A DNA stretch of 64,000 nucleotides, from contig OZ024895.1 of assembly GCA_964017195.1 (NCBI GenBank), positions 27,197,875 through 27,261,874 on the forward strand, written 5' to 3'. This stretch comes from Siderastrea radians. Its lineage: Eukaryota; Cnidaria; Anthozoa; Scleractinia; Rhizangiidae. Position numbers and translations under genes: made by a program. Of the stretch, positions 35,601 through 48,300 are shown piece after piece; the stretch's first letter is position 1, and each line of letters starts with the position of its first letter. The notes below the pieces were generated by a model. That model worked only from the letters and a program-made list of their open reading frames with translations. It was not told where the DNA came from and made no database searches.

Positions 35601-38600
35601 TGCTACATGCGTGACTCAATGTCTCAATATTGAGCAGTGTTGAGTGATTTTGCCGATATTCATGTTTGAAAACGTACCGCACCTTGTGTCAATAAAATCA
35701 AAATGGCATCTACATATCAGAGCGATCTAAAAACTCGATCACGAACGGTTTGAATTTTGCACTTTAGAACAAAACTTTTACTACAATTGATGAACTCAGA
35801 GTTGAGGAAAGAAAGGAAGGAAAAGAAAGGTACTCCAAGGAAAGAACATTTTATTGTTAGTTATTCTTTTCGTACTTCTCAAATCATAGTCGCCCTTTGG
35901 GCGATCAAACCTCAACTTTTAGTGGCCCAGGACACTTCTTAGTCGCCACGGGCAACCGTGCGACCGTCAAGTTTTAACCCTGATATAGACAGGAAAATAT
36001 TATGAATAGATGGTGGTACTTTGTCCTCATAACCTTGAGAACAAAGTCTGGGAGCTTGTTATAATCATGGCCTCTCTTATTGCACCTTTCAATATTTTGC
36101 AAAGTCTGACCTTCAAAACCCAACTGATCATACTTGTATAATTATGTAATTACATATCAACAACCATCAAACTATAAAAAAGACAAACTGACAAAGTTGA
36201 TCCAATCCACAAATCGTAGAGCACAAGCGTTACCTTTTCACCCCAGTGAGCATGAACTTTTAAAGGCCCACCAAAATGCTTGACAGCAACAGAAAACAAA
36301 ATCTTTTTTTTGAGTGTTATATTTTAGAGATCACGTGTTACTGTTAAAGGCCTAGTAATGAAGGAAATCTTTGTGATATGATTTCATGTTCTTGCAGCTG
36401 TTTTGAGTCATGAAGATTTTATGTCCTTTTATTAATTCAATGTGTGTTTCGTAGGTGATGGTCCTGGTTTAAGAGATTTTGTCATTCGCCATGGTGTAGT
36501 GAAACCATTGCTGAAGTTTGTCAACCCTAACGTTCCTGTAAGTTTCACCCCGTTAGATTGTGACACAAGGGAATAGCTTTTGCTACATGATACTGTAGAT
36601 GTTGAATGTCATACAATACTGTAGAATGATGTAGAAACTCATTCAAAGGTGGTAATTTGTTTGTGATGAATGTGTCATGGATAATTACTGGTAATTACCT
36701 GAGTGTAATGCATAAATCATGCATTTTTTAAAGTACAGGTATAGAATAAAATGATCATCACAGTGATGGTTTCAATTATTTTACACAATAATTGCAAGTA
36801 AGCTTGTAAAATTCAAGGCTGGAATGTGATTGGAAGACATTGGAGTTCCCATGCTCTGCCAATGAAGCTGTAAAGCCTGATATGCTGCCAGATCACTTGT
36901 GAATTACTATTGGTACAGTTCCAAGCTGCTGAACCTGGTGCTCTATTCTGTTCTTTAGTTACATGTAAGACAGTATTATCAAGAGCACAGTTGTCATACT
37001 GAGATAGTGTGTCCAAGTGATTAATCTTATTCTTACTACTAACATCATCTATGTACTTGTAGAGGTCTACATAGTAGAACTTTGTGAAGAGAATCATCAT
37101 CTTTCATAATTGTTGATGTTATTGAACTCTGCAGATTAGTTTCTTGAGAAATGTAACATGGGTGATAGTAAATCTGTGTAGAAACAAGGATCCTCCACCT
37201 CCGATGGAAACCATTCAAGAGGTAAACTTGGTAGAACCGATTGCAATTCAATTCCATGAAGTGCAAAGATACTTGCTCAAGAGATGTTTTTACTCTAAGG
37301 CAACTTACAACTCGGTATAGCAGCAAGTCTTCATGACTTTTCCAATTATTAGCTAAATGGTAAAATAAGTTGCTGTAGTTATTTCCACTTCCAAAATCTG
37401 AACTATTTTGGAGGTTACATGAGAAAAAAATCTGGTATTGTACTTAGCCATTTTAAGCTTGTGCATGCGCACAGGGAAATGAAGGAGTTGATGCTTTTTC
37501 TGGGAATTCTGTGACTTGATTGATAGACCATCATCTTTGTGTCAAATTGATATTAAAGTTAACCACAGCACAGGTGTGCAGCAGGCTCAACCAATGGAGA
37601 AACCTGTTGGAACTCACAAAGAATGTCAGACTGCATAATTCCTGAAGTGCTTTCTGAGTTTGCTTGGCTTTTATAATTACTCAGCCTTTCATGTGAGCTT
37701 TGATCGTTTCATTTAGACAATGGACACGACGTTTTGATGATTTCAAGTTTGTACTCAGTTCAGTGGTCTCCACAGATCATCCTGTTACAGTTCCCTCATA
37801 AGCACTCTTCTGGCCTCTTCATTGCCCTAACTGTCAAGCTTGTCAGAATAAGGGTAGCAGACTCGCTGTGGTATGGCGAGGAGACATACTGCTTTTAGTA
37901 GAGGGCCTCCTATGAGTTTGGGCCCTCATCCCAGGGACAGTACTCAGGTATATTAATGACTGGGAGGTGCAAATGAGGCCAAATTGTTATACACAAAAAA
38001 TGTTCCATTAGGCTTTAACTGAATGCAAAAAAAGTCCAATGGCCCGGAACGTAACCGTGCCTTAAGAAAAGAGAAACCAAGAGAGCCCAAGGCAATTTAT
38101 GCTTCCCCCTTTCTTTATTCATCATTGACAGGCACAAAAAACTGAATTCTCTCTGTTTGATTAAAACTGAGAACTCTGAGGTGCTTTTTACCAACTCTAA
38201 AACAGTCCTGCCAAACTTTTTTGACCCAAAAAAGTCCACCAAAAATTTCTAACCCAAAAAAGTCCCAAATCGCTTATTTCAAACCCAAAAAAGGTCTTTG
38301 CACCTCTCCATCAGTAATATACCTGAGTGCCACCCTGGGATTGAAATGTGTTGTAGTGCTGATGTTGACTTTACACTTGATACCTCACTATGCAGAAGAC
38401 ATTGGTAAGGTAGTAAGTCACTTTTTTCGTTAAATAACATCACGAATTTGCCTTTCAATAAACAATTTTCTTGTTTAAATCTCTTGCTTTTCTGGAGGGT
38501 GGGGGATGCTAGTTTTTTGCTGAAGTACTGGAATATGCTGTTGCCTCATCTTTGCAAGATCTCAAAATTTAAAATAAAAAATATGGAAAAAATAAAAAAA

Positions 38601-41600
38601 ATTTATAAAAAAAAAATGAAAAATTAATTAAAAATTGGAAAATTTTAACTTTGCAATAAAAAGTTGTCTTAAGGTAGTAAACATGGATTGTCAGTATCTA
38701 GAGGAATTGTAACTTATTTTTAAAATCTTAATTAAACACAAATAAAATATTTTACTGAGTCAGTTCATTTTGCCATTTAAATTTTGCAGGTCCTTCCAGC
38801 ACTGGCCCTCCTTATCCATCACCAAGATCTCAATGTATGTTGTGTAATTTCCTTACCATAAATCTTTGTTTAGTTGAGATTGTAATTTTGATTTTGTACG
38901 ATCTTTTTTTCAGATTTTAGTTGACACAGTTTGGGCCTTGTCATATTTGACAGATGGTGGTAACCATCAGATTCAGGTATTTAGCAGCTCTGTTTGTATA
39001 TTTGTCAAGAGATATTTGGTACCAATATCAGTGGAGATAAAATGAAATAAAGCGATTCAAATCTTTCAGTGGCATTACAGTGTTAACGGTCCACTTGCAT
39101 ATTATGAACAAAATAAGTTTGAAAATGATAGCAAATTATAAACCAAATTAATTGAGGCCGCATTTGAAAACTGTCCCAGCAAATTATGCCTTCGTAGAAT
39201 GACATTTTCTGTTTGAGATAAACTGGTAAAATAACCATCCCACGGAGGAAATCTTGTGATTGTTGCACAGGGCACCCAGGCACACAAACAGACCACTTAA
39301 GTGGCAAAATGTAAGGATTTATATGGAGCTTGATCGCTAGTTTAGTCAGGAAACTGAAAATGACAATAAATAGCGGCAGCCAATTAAGTGTACATACCAG
39401 ATCATATATTGCCCTTTCGTTTCTTGACCGTCTCAAAGCCTTTAAACTGCATTTCAACCAGTCTTTAGGTTTCCAAAACCTGTAACCTTCCATCAACACA
39501 CTCAACAAGCATCTTCCTATTACATCAAGATATAATAATGAAATGTCCCTTTTGTCTCTTCTTAAAAAGAACAAATTATTCCATTCGTGTTTCCTGTTTT
39601 TTTTTTTCTTGTTAAAACAATCCTATGTATCGCTGGAATAACAACCACCAATGAACAGTGGAAGACACATAAAATGAATTGAATGTTCCAACACAGAATT
39701 CCACTGTCAGTTACATCATCAAAATCAAACATTGCACCAGTGTTGTCCACAACTTTTCAAGTAGCTGGCAAAAATTTCTAAGTAGCCGGATAGTGATTAT
39801 CAAGCGTCGAGGGTGATCCCTTCTAGGGGGGTGTGGGGGTCTGGCGTGCTCCCCCAGGAAAGTTTTACATTTTAAGTCCCCAGAAATGGAATTTCCTTGA
39901 TTCTGAGCACAAATTTCCAATAACATCAGTTCCAAAGTAATCGTAACTGTTCAATTTTATTTGTATAAACTCATGCCTTCAGTGGTTTTCTACATGTAAT
40001 TCCCATATCTCAACGTAATGAACTAATAATCGTGTATCTCTGTGCCAACCAGATTATTTTTAAGTCAATAAACTGCAATGGGAAAGCCAGTTAATTCTGC
40101 TGGCTGTTAGGGACAACCCTGCATTGCACCATACTATTATGTAAACAAAACCAGCAATCAACTGTTCTCATCGACTGTATATGCTTCACAATCAACACAA
40201 GTATAATCATGACATGCTCCTGACAAAAACTTATTTTAAGAACACACCACTCTTCGCTGTGATCTAATGCTGTTTCTCTTAAATTTTACCACATAAACTT
40301 GAACATTATTGAACATGAAATCATTGATAAATGACACAATTTATTACTCTGAACAGTAGGATCCCCAGACATCCTAGTTAAATCTGATTCATCAGTGCCT
40401 AAAAATAACAAAAGTGTCTTTGACATAGCCCGATGATACAGCAAAGTTCCTTTCTTCGGAACACTGAAGAGCGAGAGCTTATGAAAATAACCACAGGAAT
40501 GTGCAACTCCACTGCAACATCTTGTAATTGCTATTGCAACCTTGGGATAAAAACTTATAAATGAATTTGTATCACTCTTGGACTTCAGTTTATCAACTAC
40601 GTGTACTTAGTGGTGAACTGGTTTCTCTGTAGAATTTGAATTATCAGTCTGATGTTGATCAGCATTTGTCAACTACAGATGAGTTTTCAAACTCGCATAA
40701 TTGCATATTTTATACTTAAATTTTGTTATAGTTTTACACTTCACTGGGGAACTGTTTGTTAAAACCAAGCAAAGAATTCTTTGGAGATGATTAAATATTG
40801 CAAAACCATTTCTTCCTTTGCCATTCATATCATCAGTTGAAACCAGCAAAGTGCATCCCATGATCCTTTTCTAGGCTTGCTTGGTGTTTTAAAATTGTAA
40901 TTAGGGGTGTTCATAAGAATTGCTTGTTGTTTTTAAGGTTGTTATCGACAGTGGTGTTGTGCCATATCTCATACCCTTGTTAAGTCATGCTGAAATCAAA
41001 CTGCAGGTAAATATTACTGAAAAGCTAAACATTATGGCAAAAATATTAATGTCACATTATCAACCAGGCAAATCTTTGGTAATAATCACTATCAATGGAA
41101 AAATATTTCACAACATGTTCCAAATGGCAGTTCAGCTTTTGTGCAATGTTCAGAGTACACATGGCTGCATACAATATTTTTTATTCTAATTTCTTTATGG
41201 AGATTTTCCAGAACAACAGTAGTTTGACTTGCCTAACACTAGTGCTGGATTGTGGGTCATGGCCCTCCTTGAAAAGTTGGCATTGTTTGCTTAAACACTT
41301 TCGGTTGACTACAATGCAACGCTTGCATTTGTTTATGTTTTGATTTCTTTAAACAGAAAACATTGATAAAAACGGCTAGATTTGAGCCTTTCAGCAACCA
41401 AGAAAGGTTAAGGTGTTGGCTTAGTTAGGGGGATACCTTTTTTCCAATAGATAGGGCTAAATGTTATGGTTTGTACCGGGGGGTTGTAAGTCTTGCAGGT
41501 GACTGTAACAAAAAATGATTCATCATTGACTGTCATCTGATGACACGCAGTCAGAGAAATATTTCCAAGTCGACAAAGCGCATTTGCTTTTTTATACACC

Positions 41601-42298
41601 AGTTCACGAGTTCGTTTATTCATTTATGTTCAACAGAAAATATACTTTAATATACCACGCTTATCAATGCCCAAAAGAAGTGCAGAATAAAAGCAGTTGA
41701 CACTATTTAAACATTATTTCACTAACAGTTACAGAACTGCGATTTGACACATGGTGTTCAGTATCACTGGAATAAAGCACTTCATTTTTCAGCATAACAT
41801 ACTTTCTAATCGACTTGATGTGCAAAGAATCCAGCCAATGTGATCAGTGAACAAAATTTGAACAGCGAGACTTACTGTAGTTTATTCTATGTTGCAGGAA
41901 ACGGGGAATATTTTCTTTGATATTCATTCACATTCAGTTCCACCTAACCATAGGTATTCTATGAACTCACTAAATCGTCCATAGTGACAATATTCTGATA
42001 CTTTGTGGTCTCGTTTGTCGCTTGAGAACTGCGTGAAGCATCAAAATAATGGCCGACTGTCACTTTTATACCTGGAAGAATCAAACATTTTTCAAGTAAA
42101 CAGTTCTCCAATAGCTCCCTGATAAATTGCACAGTTCCATAAGAAAATCTCTTCTCATTCTGTGGAAGGATGGCTTGGATGAAGGCAGATTTAGCAGCCA
42201 TTGAGCACCAAAGCAAAACTTAGGATTCTGTGGACCACGAAACCTCCGTTGATGTGCCCGTTGCATTGAAAGCCACCTTGTCAGTGGGGTTCCCTCCC

Positions 42299-42371
<73 letters not shown>

Positions 42372-45300
42372 GTGTTACTGTTCAACAGATTCTTTAATCG
42401 AAGCAAGGTGTTGTGGTGTGTTTTGATGGGTTTTTTTTTCAGACTGCAGCATTAAGAGCAGTTGGTAACATTGTCACTGGAACAGATGAGCAGACACAAG
42501 TAAGTTGATATCAGTTTCCTTTAACCACAGTATTTAGTCTATTTTATTGTCTGTTCCAATTTATTTGATGCTGTTTTTAGGTTGTCTTGAACAATGGTGC
42601 TCTTAGCCACTTCCCAGCTTTACTTAATCACCACAAGGAGAAAGTTAAAAAGGTCAGTTTTATAACACATTATGTTTGACCCACTTTCTACTGACTCGCA
42701 AAGCATTGTTGACAATTTGTCTTTCCAGTCACCTGTCTCTCTGACAATAGCAGTCGCTTTGCCAGGTAGTAAAATTAAATTGTGTCTGCCTACTCCTTCC
42801 CAAAATACGGTACATGTAAATAGAAATAACCAGTGTGTAGTGTTAGTTACTGAGGTTTGTAGTTATTTAGAAAAATTGGGGTGATGCATGCTTCAAAATG
42901 ATGCATTAAAGAACTTCAACTAACCGTTATGGTTTGTACCATTAAAGAATTTCAGCTAGAATCATATGAAATAATTTCTTGACCAAGAGTGCTGAGTATG
43001 GATTGGGTGCTCTGTACATTGTTTACTAAGCTGCCTTATTTTATTATTTTAAACACACTACTAGTCATTTACTTCCACCCCAATCACGCTCCACTTTGGT
43101 AAATTGTTTCATTCATTCCAATCAACCCACTGCCCGATCGTTTACTTTTACATTGTTCCTTTTATTGTCTAGTCTCACCTCACCTTGTATATATTTTAGA
43201 TTCAATTTTTGATTCCATTTTTATCCATCGAAGGCTGTAGCCCGACAGCGAAAAGTTCGATTTTATATTTCTAGCCAAAGAACGTTTTGTTCACTTCTAC
43301 TATTGTTTTCCAACACAGGAAGCAGTTTGGTTTTTATCCAACATTACAGCTGGAAATCAGTCACAAGTACAGGTAAATGTCAGCCTAGCTTGTGGTTATT
43401 CTGTTTTAGCTTCAAGCTCATCCCAAGTACCAACGTGCTACCAATGTGGCCTTGTTAGTTAAAGGATATGGCGTAGTAAGGTTGTGTAATAAAACTGCTA
43501 TTGTGGTTGGAGTTTCTAAGGACTGTCTGTCCTGTTCACATGTTCTTAAATGAAACTTCAAACGGAAAGGTTTCTTTTTGGCTGCATTAGAGTAAAAAAA
43601 AAGGACTGTATTCATGTACAGCAGAAGGGGGCACAGGCATAACCTTGGAAGACTAAAGAACAAAGAGGACAATAGTGCAGATTGCCATAACAGTGTGCAG
43701 AGATGGGATCCATCAAGGAAGTTGCAGTGGAAAGTAGATTGTACATGATACTGATGGTTTATTTTGTTATAGGAAATCATCAATGCAGGACTTGTACCTC
43801 TTATCATTCAGACATTAGAAACGGTCAGTAATTCATTACTATATGAAAATCCGTCTTTTATTTTAGTTTTGGATCTCCGTTTATAGGAAATCTCAAGAAA
43901 CTCATCTCTGCCGTATTTTATTTATGACTACAGCAAATCCTATTTGAGTGCTCATTAGTTTTTTTTTTGAATCTCAAACTATAGCAAATCTTTCTTGAAT
44001 GTTGGTCGTTGTATGTTATTTTTCAAACTTTTTCTGCTTTGTGGCCATACAGCTATACGTGCTAAACTTTTTCTGCTTTGTGGCTATACAGCTATACGTG
44101 CTAAACTTTTTCTGCTTTGTGGCTATACAGCTACACGTGCTAACTGGAAATTCGTTTGTTGGTTTGGTTATAATCAATATCATTGTTATCATTTTAGGGT
44201 GAATTTTTAACACAGAAGGAGGCAGCTTGGGCCATCAGTAACTTTACAGTCAGTGGCACGCCTCAGCAGGTCTGTTTATATATCAATCAGTGTTTAATAA
44301 GGATGATGGTGTGTTAAGCTAAAAATAATTGATCCAGGTCACCCTATTTGATGTCTCTTTTGCCACGGACGTTCAGTAGCTGCTAAAACCACAAAAGAGG
44401 CGATAATAAATTTATGAAATGGTTAACATTATTGAGACTGATTACGAGCCGTGTTCAGTGGAAGAGTTTTGTTTGCCACTCGTGCTGGTTTCATGGGAAG
44501 CGTAGTTTACAATGTGAATTGTTTCTCTGTTATGGCGGTGCCTTACCTTAGGCCGAGTAGCAGTTGTTGAATATGGTGCTGTTTCTCTGTAAAAGCAGTT
44601 TATCATGACTGTCGCTTCACCTTGCAGGTAGCAGTTCTTGTCGAATGTGGAGCTATTGCACCGTTTTGCAAGCTACTGGAGTGTATGGACACTCAGGTTA
44701 AAAACTCTTTATCCATTTTATTTGGTCAATCCAATCAATTATTTGGTGCTTTTTACTCTCTCTCTCTCTCTCTCTCTAGATATGAAAACTAACATTTAAC
44801 ATAAAGCATATCGAAACGAATGTTAAGCGTCGCCTATTATTCCGCGTGATGTCCAAGATCGATGGCAGTGCAATTCGCTGGCAGTGCAATTCGCTGTAAA
44901 CCAATCGACATAGTTCGATTTGTCTTCAATCACGTTATCTTTATTAACAGCTATGGATTTTTCTTTGACGCACTCGTGTTTACACTAGCCTCATTTCAGA
45001 GGATGAGATTGAGCTTGGAGCAACTGGAAGGCTGTAGTGCTCCCAAACTCGCCTCCTGTCTGGGACACGTTATGGAAGCACGAAGCCTAGAGAATGCCAG
45101 TTTCCTATTTCTTTTGTAAAATTAAACAGGAATTTAACGGCGTTTTGTTTTACAGGTCGTTCAAATTGTACTGGATGGTCTTAATAACATTCTGAAGGTC
45201 AGTGGCTTGGTTTTCAACTTTCAGTAATCGTTATATGTATGGTCGTGAGAGTTACTGCTATTTACACCCGTGTGTTTTCAGTATGGTTTGTCTGTGGCCA

Positions 45301-48300
45301 AAATCAGGCCACATTTTACAGACCAGGCGGAAATAATCTTGAAATGTTAAATGAAAAACTAAAAGCTATGTTTGCAAGCTCCTGCAAATGTCTTAATCAT
45401 GACAGTCTGAAAACTAGCATTCCAGGTCAGATTTACCTCGTCCAAAAGGACAAAAAAATGTCATTAAAGATGTGTTTATTGTAAATGGTTTGAACCCAGG
45501 AGTCATATCATAATTCGGTAAATTGTGATCGTCCGGGTGAGTGTAGTCCTGAGAAGGACTGTTTGATGTGACATTGACTGACGTTTCGACAGCCTGAGCG
45601 GAAGTCATCATCAGAGTCAAGTGAACTGTGAATCGTCAGTAGATGTTACAAGTCTCTGGTCGTTGTCCTGATTCGTCGACGATCTCGTGATGTTATTGGT
45701 CGTCTGTCAGTTAAGCCGTGATGTTATTGGCTGTGAAGACTGTTAAACGTGATTGGTGCGTTTCAATCCGTCTTTTGTTAGTCAAATGTCCGTTGGTCTA
45801 TTGTTAGTCAAATAAGTCGGTTTGTCTATTGTTTGTCGGTCTTGTTATTGTCGGCAATCAGTCGTTTGTAAGGTGCAGGTAGCTGTTGGCAACGGTTCAG
45901 TGGTGTTTGTTCTAAGTTAGTAAACCAGCTTTCCAGAGTGATTCGTTAATAGTAATCCGTACTGTAGGTAACGCATTCAGCAGAGTCCCAGTCGATTCTG
46001 TGGTTTGTTTTTAAATGGTGCTCAGCAATGTGATTGTTGATATCACCATTTCTAGTCGCTCGTTTGTGTTCAGTCAGTCGGACGTTCAGATTTCTGCCGG
46101 TCTCACCAATATAAGTGGCCTGGCAGTCGCAGCATTTGATTTTCTAAACTGCTCCCCGTCTGTCGCTCGGTTCGTCTTTGTCTTTAATGTTCGTCAGTAG
46201 CTGTCGTAAAGTAGTGATAGGTTTGTAGGAATCCTACGACCAGAGACGTATAACATCTACTGAAGATTCACAGTTCACTTTGACTCTGATGATGACTTCC
46301 GCTCAGGTTGTCGAAACGTCAGTCAATGTCACCTCAAACAGTCCTTCTCAGGACTACACTAGTAAGTAAGTAGTAAGTAAGCCTTTATTTAAAGAGGGTA
46401 AAACACATAATAGTATATACATACTAATAAACTTGTGGCCCTCTGTACTGTACACTCACCCGGACGATCACAATTTACCGAATTATGACGTGTTTATTGT
46501 TCATCGTGGTGTAAGATAGGTAAGATAAACGTCTATTCGTTTGTCTCACGATGGAATCGCTTTGAGTTGTTGATCGCGACGTTTCGACTGCAATACTGCT
46601 AGTCTTCATCAGGCGATGAGGACAATTGTTTACGTGTCGCTATTTGTAGCATGATGGTTCGCTGCTATTGGTGCAATTCGATCCTCATTATTATTCCGAC
46701 TATTAGGTGTTGTTCCCTCACAGGCCGCTTTGTGGTTGGTCGGCTGTTGTGCTTTCTGATCGTAGGTATCCAAGCTTCTGGAATTTCGATTCCACTATCT
46801 CTATTGATGTGATTAGGATGAAGTCTTATATGGATAGCCTCTTTGACCCTACGTGTGTACCAGTGAGGGTCACGATCAATAAACTTAACTTCTTTCCAAA
46901 TAGGAAGATGCCCCGTTTCGTTAGCGTGTTCCGAAGCGATTCCATCGTGAGACAAACGAATAAACGTTCATCTTACCGACAAAAAAATGTATTTGACTGT
47001 TTGTTTGTTTGTTTGTTTGTTTGTTTGTTTGTTTGTTTGTTTCTTCCTTTGCGCGCTTGTGTTTTTGTTTTGAAACAGCTTTTTGCGTTTGGCTGGCGCG
47101 TTTGCCGGACTTTTCGCAAATTATATCGTGCAAACTGGCCTTTCAGCGAGCTGATATGTACAATAGTAACCTCTGAAAATAGAAATATCTTCATCGCTAG
47201 ATGTTACTGGAGAAAACAACTCGAGATCTGAATTTGTAGTCAACGCGTATGGAGCTATTATAACAACCGATCGATTGATCGATCGATCTCGATGTACTTA
47301 AAACCAGAGCAGCCACTTCCACTCGATATAAATAAAACAAAAACAAGTCGTAAGAATATTGACGTCTTCATCGCTAGATGTCACTGGAGAAAACTACTCA
47401 AGATCTGACTTCGCAGTCAATGCGTGTAGATGTATATCTTACAGTCTGATCGATTGATCGCGCGATCGATCGCGTCGATCGCCAAACCAGATTAGTTACT
47501 TACACTTTTTGTATACATAAAACATAAACTGACAGTGAACACAAGGAATAATTAAGCAAAACACCACAAGTTCATGACCATAAGCATTATTTTGGAGTAG
47601 GCCCGTAGCTACTGTTATTTTGTGGTAAATTAACCTTTCTTCTGTTTTCATCCGGCAACGAACGTAGCACTATTTCGGCGAACGTAGTGTCAGTACTGTT
47701 GCTGAAACCCATAGATGTTTTTCTTTCTCTCCGCTGCTGATAGACGGACTCCTTCAGCCATACAACTTTGGCAGAGCGCGGAAGACTCGGCCTTCGCCTC
47801 AGCTTTCCTGAACCTTAACGAGGCATCCAATTTAAAGATCTCCTTCTCCACCGCGAAAACACTTCAGAATTCGGAAATATGCAACGAAATCGATACGACG
47901 GCACTTAAATGTCAAGTCAAAATTCACGCTAGTGCTTTCGGATCGCTAACGGCAGCGATGGAAGAAGATAGAAATCAGACTTCACAACAATCAAGAAAAT
48001 GGCGGATTTTTCATATATGAAAAATGTACCTCGGGGCGCAAAGCACTTCGGGTGACACTGGCTCTTTAAGAATAGAGAAACATAGAGTAGGAAGGAGTGT
48101 ATTTACTGAGTTTGTTTTGTTATTGCAGATGGCTGGTGACAAGTCAGATACTATTGCTACTATCATTGAAGAAGCTGGAGGTTGGTATAGCAAATGTAAA
48201 AGAAAAAAAGCAGCTTTGTCTCTCAGGGATTTTAAAGAAAATAGCGTATCTAAAAAGCGTGCGAAAAATAACTGGCGCACAGCAAGCCGGTGCCACGGGC

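Noticed and set aside
39083..39574. 163-codon minus-strand open frame in importin intron 13
   Set aside because: It is long for an intron, but the peptide has no recognisable domain, its composition is hydrophobic and irregular, and it is not flanked by good splice sites. I regard it as chance or an old mobile-element remnant.
41534..41565. CTGATGA followed by GAAA, considered as a hammerhead
   Set aside because: No complementary stem II lies between the boxes and no stem I pairing exists, so it is a chance match.
46707..47231. 174-codon plus-strand frame
   Set aside because: It is the antisense of a Penelope-like endonuclease relic followed by translation of a TTTG microsatellite.
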